From Kingdonia uniflora (lineage: Eukaryota > Streptophyta > Magnoliopsida > Ranunculales > Circaeasteraceae): DNA of 64,000 nt. A program made the position numbers and the translations under genes. Below the pieces are notes generated by a model, which was not told the origin of the DNA, did no database searches, and saw only the letters and a list, made by a program, of their open reading frames with translations. This document shows positions 48,396 to 56,591 of this stretch, piece after piece. The stretch lies in NCBI GenBank assembly GCA_014058105.1, contig JACGCM010002114.1:1488001-1552000 (forward strand), in the 5' to 3' direction. Within the stretch, counting starts at the first letter, position 1. Each line of letters opens with the position of its first letter.

Positions 48396-49759
48396 ATCTC
48401 CCACTTGAAATCGAATCCCGTAACCCATCTCCAGATCTCCAAATGAATGTCTCGCACTACCTGGACCTTCAACAGCATGAAGACCCACTTACAAAATTTC
48501 ACAATCTTCAACAAATCTCTCGCTTGAAATTTGAAATGTGAGGTTCCCGTAACTTCACCTATCTTCAAAGCAACTACATCTGTAATTGTGTCAAACCGAA
48601 CTCTTCACGCCAAAAGTTATCGTACCACACAAAACCATGTGGTAATGTTTAGAACATTTTACAACAAAAAATTTAAGAACATCCTCTTGCAAATTTCAAA
48701 AGATGCACCATACTCATGCCTTTGCAATCAATGATGCAATTAACCATTGTCATCTCGATACCCAAGTTGCTTCAGTATAACACCACAAAACTGTAGTCAT
48801 TTCCATGTCACTAACGTACTTCGCCATCACAAGTAAACACACCCTGCAAGCTGAACAAGAAATATTCCATAGCTATGAGCTACAACCGAGTCTTCTTCAA
48901 ATACATAATGTTTATTATCAACGTCTCACAGCTCCCACTTCATGAGAAAACTCTGGTCTCATGTAAACAATGACATACATTAGCAAATAGATCATCAATG
49001 AGTTAGACATACCTCGATTTAAACTCATATCGTATTCCATAGCCAAACAAACACGTGTCTCAAGCCCGAAGTAACAACAAATGGCGCACTACCAAATAAT
49101 ACTCCAACCAATCTCAATGTACTATGTCAATAACAACTTCTGCTTCACGTTCTTTCTGTTGAACTATACCATATGCGCAAGAATTAACCAATCTATCGGT
49201 CCAACCCTTTATTAAGATAACCGTTCCCACGTCAATCTCTCTCATCCATGCTAGAACTTGCAAACGCAACTAGCATTCATCCATACTCTAAGAACGGATG
49301 ATCCATGAGTTCTCAAAAAAAACTCATAACATCAACAATGGTCTCTGTAGAATTTTAAAAAAACACCAATGATATAAACATATCTAACTTCGAGCCCCAT
49401 CGTTTCAGTGTATATCAAGATCACGCATATGAGCTTTCATGTATGAGCCTCCATAATGCACCTCCACCTGGTAACTATGTATCCATGTAGCCGACTTAAA
49501 TACTCATCTTCAATAAGATCAATTATGAAGAATTTTTATTCCGTATCAATAATCACTCAATCCAGAAAAACAAAGCCACCACAAAACAACTAGCTTCACA
49601 ACCGGTAAACCAAAACATCTTGACATAAACACCCATTTCTTCTTGAAAGTACTTTACCACAAGTTTTACCTTGAACCGATTGAACAAACTTGTTCTCGTT
49701 TAACATGTAAACCAACTTGTGAAGTAAAAATCTCTTACCATCGGTAATAAGATTACATC
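48396..49759 (-). pseudogene. Copia 3 RT region, heavily decayed
   Basis: Just before 49740 on the minus strand, fragments such as FKVKLVVKYFQEE recall the RLVVKGFQ block of copia RT. The rest is full of stops, and no YVDD box could be identified. The polypurine tract lies at 48396-48410. Confidence 0.5.
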
Positions 49760-50194
49760 CTATATCCGATATGACGATTTAGATCCCATCTCATCATCAT
49801 CCATAACAAGCTCCCACTTGCCCATGACCTTACCTTGTAAAGCCACCTTGTAGTTATCACCAATACCGGCTAACCACAAACAATGTCGAGAGAAATGATA
49901 ATGGGTCGTAGGTCTCAAAACCTTAGTTCTTCTTTTCATTACAATCGGAGGAGTATACGGTTCTCGTTGAACCTTTTCAACCAATGGTTCCAACACTATC
50001 TTTGCAGATATTTTTTCATACTCACATGACCCCGATAAATCTACTTTTCTGGTCCACTTATCCATGTCTTCGGAAAAGACATCATCATTGAATATCACAT
50101 CAATAAGTTGGATAATTTTCTGATTCTTCGTATTACAAGATCGATCACCAAAATCATCACAAACATATCCAATGAACATGCACAAACTAGACAT
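49760..50194 (-). pseudogene. Copia 3 integrase C-terminus and linker
   Basis: The open minus-strand frame has CMFIGYVCDDFGDRSCNTKN and VIFNDDVFSEDMD, matching the KKCxFIGY and DVxFNE landmarks after the copia integrase core. It ends in WELVMDDDEMGS, the start of the RT region. Confidence 0.75.
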
Positions 50195-50272
50195 ATAATC
50201 TAGTAATGATCTACTACTAGAATAGACAAAAGAAGTATAAATTATTACCTCCTTTTTCGTCCAAGTGATCTC

Positions 50273-51274
50273 TTATAATAGTCCAAGATCCAATGCATAC
50301 CAAGACTCTATATTAACCGCCGAATCTACCCAAAACTGCCTTGACAACTCGATGAAACATTTCATACATTGCGCCCTTTCAGTAATCTCACAGACCACAC
50401 TTTCAACTGTACCAAACTCTCGTGGTATTATTGGGATCTTCTCAAGCCTTTCAATCCTAATAGATGTTTTATCGATAATAAACTCATCACAGCAGAATTG
50501 ATCACCAGCACCGTTAGACCCAAAATGCTTCAACCTTGAACCCGTCTCAATCTCAACCCAAGCTTTCCATCTAACGAGGACATCAAACCAATCCATTTCA
50601 TTATTCAAGAAATGTACACCAAGCTCTTGTGCGGAATCACCAATGAAAGCAATAAAACCATGAAATCCCCCCTTGGAACTAACTCTAGTCAGTTCCCATA
50701 CATCATCGTATAAGTGGTTCGATCCCATATTCAATTTTCTTCTCTTTCTAGGAAACCCAACTTTCTTTTGCTTTACCAAGGCAATATCTTCACAAAAGAA
50801 TAAATCTATCGATTTTAACTTATCAAGTATTCTCCTCGAGAACAATGCTTTCATCCAAATGCTCACGTGACCAAGTTTCTCATGCCATGCTCTAGAGTCC
50901 ACCATCGAAGTAACAACACCAATAATTTCATCATTAGCGTTACACGTCCCTAAGTACACATCTTGTCTTTTGTCCCAAGCTAAAGTAATAGCCTCCTTCA
51001 TGATCTCAAAAGCATCATCGTCGAAGGTAGCCAAAATACCCAAGTCCGATAGTTGGCTTGAAAACATATTTTTAGCCATACTAGACATATATTGCACCAT
51101 GTCCGAACTTAACGAATTATTATTCGTTAATGAAATCCGGACATCTTTATTATCTACTATGTGATAGCACTCATCATAGCTAGACAATTCGCTTTTACCC
51201 GATGTAATTTCCAATGGAGCAACCAAGTCTAACCTCGACCTTTTACAACCACCATGACTTATCCCGAGTACCAT
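50273..51274 (-). CDS. Copia 3 pre-integrase/integrase ORF, 333 aa, open but catalytically altered
   Basis: One uninterrupted minus-strand frame. It holds the GAG-pre-integrase block (SRAWHEKLGHVSIWMK; IDLFFCEDIALVKQKKVGF) and an integrase core (HLYDDVWELTRVSSKGGFHG, FIAFIGDSAQELGVHF). The second catalytic Asp position (normally SDNGGE) reads GSNGAGD, so Asp is Asn. The Glu block is GTVESVVCE in place of NGVAERMNR. The first Asp and a Glu remain. An open frame this long in an otherwise decayed element is notable, but enzyme activity is unlikely. Confidence 0.7.
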   Translation of the reverse strand: MVLGISHGGCKRSRLDLVAPLEITSGKSELSSYDECYHIVDNKDVRISLTNNNSLSSDMVQYMSSMAKNMFSSQLSDLGILATFDDDAFEIMKEAITLAWDKRQDVYLGTCNANDEIIGVVTSMVDSRAWHEKLGHVSIWMKALFSRRILDKLKSIDLFFCEDIALVKQKKVGFPRKRRKLNMGSNHLYDDVWELTRVSSKGGFHGFIAFIGDSAQELGVHFLNNEMDWFDVLVRWKAWVEIETGSRLKHFGSNGAGDQFCCDEFIIDKTSIRIERLEKIPIIPREFGTVESVVCEITERAQCMKCFIELSRQFWVDSAVNIESWYALDLGLL

Positions 51275-51398
51275 GAATCACATTACATAGTTTATCCCGA
51301 ACATCACAAGTCATATTAGCCAAATCATCTTGTTGATTGCAATTTCATGCCTTAATGCGCCTTTTGCTTCCATTCTCAATATGTGAAACTCTATTTCC

Positions 51399-51845
51399 TC
51401 AAACTTCAATATCCGAGTAATTACCTGATGTTAATAACAAAGCTCCAAGAGGTATTACGCGATAATCATCGCCAAAGACTTCAACCACGTCGGTGAAAGT
51501 AACCCGCTTACGAGAATTTGAATCGCTCGTAACACACTTCTGATAATTTAAATCACTCGAAGTTGATTCAAACATCTTTGATAGTTTCTCCATCATCTTT
51601 AACACGGTACTCACTTTAGGCAACTTAGAAGAAATAGAACTTGAGAGTGTTGAACAAACTTTACCAAGAACATCTTGATCTAAAAGCTCCCACTCCAAAC
51701 GATCCATATCGGCCGGGTTCATCGAAATCCCTCCTAGAAGAAAATCACAATCCTCCGCATATAGAAAATCATCTACTTACATCTTCCAAATCCCAAAGTT
51801 CAATCCATTGAATTTATCAATTTCTAATTTCTTAATATCGGTCAT
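51399..51845 (-). pseudogene. Copia 3 gag
   Basis: It starts MTDIKKLEIDKFNGLNFGIWKM, where a stop replaces the next Gln position, then continues DDFLYAEDCDFLLGG and DRLEWELLDQDVLGKVCSTL. This is the usual copia gag N-terminus about 30 bp downstream of the primer site. After NYQKC the text no longer matches gag, suggesting a deletion. Confidence 0.75.
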
Positions 51846-51874
51846 CACTCTAATCACACAAGCCCTAACCTTGC

Positions 51875-51887
51875 GCTCTGATACCAG
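51875..51887 (-). promoter_or_regulatory. Copia 3 primer binding site
   Basis: The complement reads CTGGTATCAGAGC, the standard plant initiator-Met tRNA primer site, one base from the LTR end. Confidence 0.92.
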
Positions 51888-51888
51888 T

Positions 51889-52577
51889 TGTTAGGAATTT
51901 GGGTAGCTAATCCCAATCCCTCGCCCCAAGAACGATAAACAGAAACGCCAATAAGAAATTATACAAAAGCAAGAACACAATAATTTACCCGGAGGAGGGA
52001 AGTGGAAAACCCATGCGGATAAAAAACCACTCCCCGAGAACAATTCACTAATCAAAGTTCAAAGGTTACAACGATCTCTCAAGCTTCTCAAGTTTTAATG
52101 GAGTCTATTCAAACCCTAGCCTCTCTAAGATTAAACTCATACAAGATGGGCTAACAACTAGCCTTAAACTCCCTTATAAATATGGGAAGTCATTACATAA
52201 GGATAGGCTCGAAGTACTGATCACGAGACAGACCAACGTCCCCCAAAAATATCTTCTAAAACTGACTTACGAAGTCTATTCGAATAGACTCTGGATCTAT
52301 TCGAATAAGATGGGTTCTAAACGTTTTTATTCGAATAGACAAAAGTCTATTCGAACAGACATCACTTCTATTCGAATAAACTTCTACCTGTTTTCTTTTA
52401 TTCGAATAGACATGACTTTTATTCGAATAAACTTTACATTGCCTTTTCTGTTCGAACAAACAAAAGTCTATTCGAACAGAACTTTGAAAAAACCTTTTTT
52501 CAAATCGTCTTCGATCATCGCTCGTCCCACGAGCTCCGATAAACTTCCTCTAACACGATTCGAGTTCATACCCAACA
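51889..52577 (-). repeat. Copia 3, 5' LTR (palindrome-rich)
   Basis: TGTTAGGAATTTG to ATACCCAACA, 689 bp. The palindrome array at 52270-52475 has one more unit than the left LTR. Confidence 0.92.
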
Positions 52578-52582
52578 CCAAC

Positions 52583-53017
52583 TTCTCGGCATCGATCGAA
52601 CCATCGAATACCAGAATTTCAATCTTAAAATTGATACGAAGATTATGAATAGGATTCGATGACTTACCAATACCTGATCGCTCCTTGTCAGATTCGGCCT
52701 TACTAGAATCGTTATCGGTCTCCGCAAAATTATCTTCTCCATCCACCTCCATAACCCCTTTCTTCATCGAGCGGCCTCGCCATTTCGCCGAAACAGAATC
52801 CTTCGCGAGGTTTGTGAGACGCAATTATTCTACTAACTCCCCTACAGTAGAAGTTAGGTTGGAAACTGTCGTTTCCAAAGTCGTGAGTCGTGAGTCGATC
52901 GTTGGAATCGCCCATCTCCAAATCGTCATTCTTCTTTAAATTAGGTTTGCGATGAATCGTCAATGGACTCACTAGCTTCTCCTTCGTTTGCTTGAGACGG
53001 TCACGTGTAGAGACCAT
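52583..53017 (-). pseudogene. Gypsy gag, N-terminal part
   Basis: It starts at the ATG whose complement is at 53015-53017 (MVSTRDRLKQTKEKL). It runs through frame changes to a block ending IEILVFDGSIDAEKL, the conserved gag opening. The reading is cut at 52582 by copia 3 and resumes at 47723. Confidence 0.8.
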
Positions 53018-53061
53018 ACAATCAACCCCTCGAGAATCACAACTGGAAAACTGATACCATT

Positions 53062-53512
53062 TAATCCACAATACAATTGGGAAGCTCTAGTTAGCAAAAA
53101 AATACGAAGAACACCAATTGGTTTGGAAAAATAGAGAATTCGATTACTTAAAACGAAGTAATTACAATGAAAAAAACTCTCAAACCCTAGGCTTCTCTCA
53201 GAACTCTTTCCAGATCTAATATAACCCTAGAAAATAACCTAAGTTCCATTTATATACCAGGGAACTCGAAAATCATAAAAGAACGGATCTCGAAGCAAAA
53301 CAATGCCTAAGAATCAAAATCATCGCCAAAGCCGTTCGAACGAACTAGAGAGTCGTTCGAACGAATTTAACGACTAATTGGTCTAAAACCCTATAAACTT
53401 GTCTAGTCGTTCGAACGAAATATGGCTCTAGGCCAAATTTCCAGTGGGATGAATATAAGTCGTTCGAACGACTTTACTAATTTTTAGTCTTCGACTAGAT
53501 CCTCCTGGATCA
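53062..53512 (-). repeat. Gag-only gypsy element, 5' LTR (palindrome-rich)
   Basis: 451 bp, partner of 45469-45993. The 74-bp length difference falls in the TTCGAA palindrome array (53330-53472), which has fewer units here. Confidence 0.9.
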
Positions 53513-53517
53513 ATAAT

Positions 53518-53575
53518 GGCCATTATCGCTCCACTCATCAACTTAATCGAGTTCCCCTCTTTCATAAACAGAGGA
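53518..53575 (-). pseudogene. Receptor-like kinase copy F, N-terminal fragment (part 1)
   Basis: The minus strand reads MKEGNSIKLMSGAIMAII, a short extracellular start running into the membrane helix that continues at 45468. The ATG complement is at 53573-53575. Upstream, 53576-53700 resembles the 5' flanks of copies A and C (a purine-rich GAAGAGATAGAAAGT stretch and an ACATGAGTTAAT region). Confidence 0.7.
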
Positions 53576-53700
53576 AGATGAAGATGAAGAGATAGAAAGT
53601 TAGATGATACGAACGAGACTGAGAAAACCCAATCTTTAATTTGGGGGAACGGCCTAAAAAGAGTGTTGCATACATGAGTTAATTGTCGCCTGGTTCTTCA

Positions 53701-54480
53701 TTCCATTCAAGAAAATAAGATAGATAAATACAAATTGATAGAAAAACTTGAATGATTCAAGGTTGGGAAAGTCGTCTAGAGGAGTACATTCAAAAACTTT
53801 ATGAATACTTCCTAAAGCCCCATATGGACGTAAGAAAGTACATCTGCCAGCAACTTCGGCTTGAAAAAATGATTATTACCGGTGCAGAAAAAGTTGGATA
53901 TATTCGTTCTCCTAGCAAAAATAACTATTTGCTAACTAGAGACTTGAAAATCTTGCAGACTGAAAGCAGGTACAAAATGAAAGATGGATACATAGTGTTG
54001 TGCAAATATATCGAATAACTAAAATGAATCCATATTTATTGTCAAAGAGCGGGTTGGGGTTGAAGTTAGGAGAAACCTTGAGAAAAAGAATGAAGGGCTG
54101 GAGGTGGCACTGTGGCAGAACATTAAGGAGGTGATTCTTTTTGTTTCTAACCATACTCAGAGGTCTGGTTTACCAAAACACCATTGATTACGGAATCTGG
54201 ATGGCTTTAACCCAGGGGAAAAGTAGGGCGAATAAGTAACCTTGATTGGAACAAACAAAATAAAATATGAAGAAGAAACAAACACTATATATATTCACAA
54301 GCCTTATAAGTTATATTGAGAATGTAATTACAGAAAATCAACGGCATCCAACATAGAAAAATTAATACAAATATATCACTGCAACCAACGCCAATTAATC
54401 ATGCTGAGAACGGCACCACACATACGAAATAAGAGACATACAAATTACAAAATAGGCAGCATTCGAGGTGTAGGTCTTCT
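53701..54480. other. Intergenic segment between kinase copies F and B
   Basis: 53750-54080 is homologous to 55930-56240 (shared CTAACTAGAGACT, TGCAGACTGAAAGC and GCAAAATGAAAGA strings), so it is a duplicated 5' flank. The plus-strand 88-aa ORF at 53752-54018 is not conserved in that second copy. 54240-54480 resembles the 3' flanks of A and D. Confidence 0.55.
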
Positions 54481-54500
54481 CGCTCTTCTGGTTAGCTGGA

Positions 54501-55637
54501 CTAATAAAGCTCTTTGATCATCAATACTACCTCTGAAATTGAAGGCCGCATATCTGGGTCCTCAGTTGTACAACTGAAAGCAAGTTCTAAGAACGAAAGC
54601 ATCATGTCTTCATGATATTCACACCTCAAAAGCTCTAAATCAAGCACTTCAGAAGTCCACTCCTGACTAGCCACGGATCTCACCCATCTCGGAAGATCCA
54701 CGCCTTCCTCATCATTTAATGAAGCACAGATGGGATCCTTACCAGTTACCAACTCCAGCAAAACGATGCCAAAACTGTAGATGTTGGGCTTCTGAGATAC
54801 CCTTTGACGATCCAAAACTGTAGATAACTTCCGGTGCACGATACCCACCCCCATGATTAGTAGTGGAGGGTCTCAAAATATTTGCAAGACCGAAGTACAA
54901 AACACAAGCTTTGTATGATTCCGTGAGAAGGATATTGGAAGACTTGATGTTGCCGTGAGAAACGTTGTCGCCTCTCGAATGGAGGTACTTAATTCCAGAG
55001 GCAGCTCCAAGGGCGATGATGCATCGAGTTTTCCAGTTCAAAAGCGTCCTACCAGATTCTGTGTCTGAAGAATTCAAAAAACTCAAAACAGACTCTTTAA
55101 GGGGATTTCGGTCCGATAACGAGAACGTAAAAATGAAAGTAAGAACTTCACAGAAAGAGTACTTAACCGTGCAAAAGTGGGCATATAATCGTAGACAAGA
55201 ATTTTCTCAATCACGTTAAAATGGTATGCTTGAAGAGGGAGAACATGTACATGGTCCATCGATGCAAGTTCCCCTATCTTCTCTCAGAATTCGCTTTCAG
55301 AAATACTTACATTCCTCAACCTTTTGATAGCTACGACAGGCCCGTCTTCCAAAACCGCGTTATAGCTTTTCCCAAACGTCCCCTTGCCCATAAGCTCCGT
55401 GGATGACCTTAGCAAATCGTCAATGTCGAAGTCATCATTGATCATCTTGCTACTATTATTACTCTTTCTATGATATAACATGGAAAGTATACCAATTACA
55501 AACCCAATTAAAAAGCTAAGGATATTATCCCTGAGATGATTAGAATGAGACTGACAATACCCCATGTAGGGAGACTGAGAATACACCCTGTAGTGGGACA
55601 TAGAATACCCACTGTAGTGAGACTGAGAATTCCCCAC
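54501..55637 (-). pseudogene. Receptor-like kinase copy B, pseudogene
   Basis: Exon 1 is 55637-55168: a Tyr/Ser repeat ectodomain, membrane helix NILSFLIGFVIGILSMLYHRK, GKGTFGKSY, VAIKRLRNV. Exon 2 is 55064-54501: [67 protein letters not shown]. Lesions: TGA replaces a codon after SESEF (about 55281); about 18 bp are missing in the MPMGSLYELLHG segment; and an 11-bp insertion repeating TACAGTTTTGG near 54815 shifts the frame. DFG is YFG and HRD is HGN. Same two-exon layout as the other copies. Confidence 0.88.
55550..55633 (-). repeat. 24-bp tandem repeat encoding an octapeptide ectodomain repeat
   Basis: Three full 24-bp units plus a partial one. In frame they give SQSHYSGY, SMSHYRVY and SQSPYMGY followed by CQSH, forming the whole predicted extracellular part of copy B. 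The other copies lack this repeat. Confidence 0.8.
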
Positions 55638-56591
55638 GTTCCGGAAACGGCCTAAAGGATAGCTGTATTCATGAGTTAATAGTTATCTAGTTCATCATTT
55701 GATTCAACAACATATAGATGTAGATAGAGCAACTTGAAAATGAAGTATGCCTAGTGGTCTTTTAATTATACCTCTGTTTCTTATTTGTTTCTGTATTATA
55801 TTTGCCGCGGCGGGAGAACAATTCAAAGTTTTCGTGAGTGGTAAGAGAGCCAATTACAAAAAGACTACTCAATCATTGACTTAATAAAACTAAAATAATT
55901 TTGATTTAATATCGCTTGGCCATTCATAAGATAAGAGGGGCATGGAGGTCGTTGTCGAGGGCATCCATATGGATATAAGAAAGAAAAACCTATAACTTAG
56001 GCCCTGGGCAAATTTTTATTATGGGTGAAGAGAAAAGTTTCAGGGTTGTTTATTTTTCCATGTTTCATTCTTCTAGCCAGAATTACCGCCTGCCAACTAG
56101 AGACTAAAGTCCTGCCAGGCTGAAAGCCGGTGCAAAATGAAAGAAAGAAAGATAGTTTTAAGCAAATAATATGAAAGTTTTAAGGAAATAAATCGAAAAA
56201 TGAACGCAATTTTTTTTTGCAAGAACGAGCTGGGGTTATAAGGTAGGAGAATCCTTACAAAAAAATTAGTAAATCAGAAGTTCTACTAGTTCATTTTAAA
56301 GCCCAGTAGTGTAGCCGCACGGACAGTGTGTGTGCAACTCCCCTCTTCATGCATCTCGAAAAATATCAAACTTTTCTATTTGTTTGGTCTATTTTGTCTT
56401 GTTGAAACCGACCAGCACAAATCATTATTCCTATGTGATGCTCCTTTAAGATTGAAAGTCTTTGGAATTTTGTTTCAAGGCTTACTCTCTTGTTTTTCAT
56501 ATTATGATCTATTGATACCATATGAAACAACAACGGCTGTCTATATATGCTTAGGATCTTCTCCTCTTTTACTTCAAAAGAGTTTGCCAAA
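55638..56591. other. Intergenic region between kinase B and CYP72A
   Basis: It holds the promoter side of copy B (minus strand) and of the P450 (plus strand). 55930-56240 is the duplicated flank also seen at 53750-54080. The plus-strand ORF at 56326-56595 overlaps the P450 leader and has no family signature. Confidence 0.45.

Larger units (their letters stand above)
47729..52577 (-). mobile_element. Copia retrotransposon 3, nested inside the gypsy gag
   Basis: LTRs 47729-48395 and 51889-52577. A near-perfect duplication flanks it: TCAAC (47724-47728) and CCAAC (52578-52582). A polypurine complement (ATCTCCCACTTG) follows the left LTR, and the primer-site complement GCTCTGATACCAG (51875-51887) precedes the right LTR. 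Internal minus-strand gag, pre-integrase/integrase and a decayed RT are present. Confidence 0.92.
45469..53512 (-). mobile_element. Gag/protease-only gypsy element with 5-bp duplication, carrying a nested copia
   Basis: LTRs 45469-45993 and 53062-53512 flank a minus-strand gag and protease with no RT or integrase core. ATAAT flanks both ends (45464-45468; 53513-53517). A polypurine tract complement (GGCTCCCCCCTTTAGG) follows the left LTR, and an initiator-Met primer site (TGGTATCAG, complement at about 53052-53059) precedes the right LTR. Without the nested copia it is about 3.2 kb. The target is the transmembrane exon of kinase F. Confidence 0.9.

Noticed and set aside
53752..54018. 88-aa plus-strand ORF upstream of kinase F
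   Set aside because: The homologous duplicated segment at 55930-56240 does not keep the frame, so it is non-coding flank.
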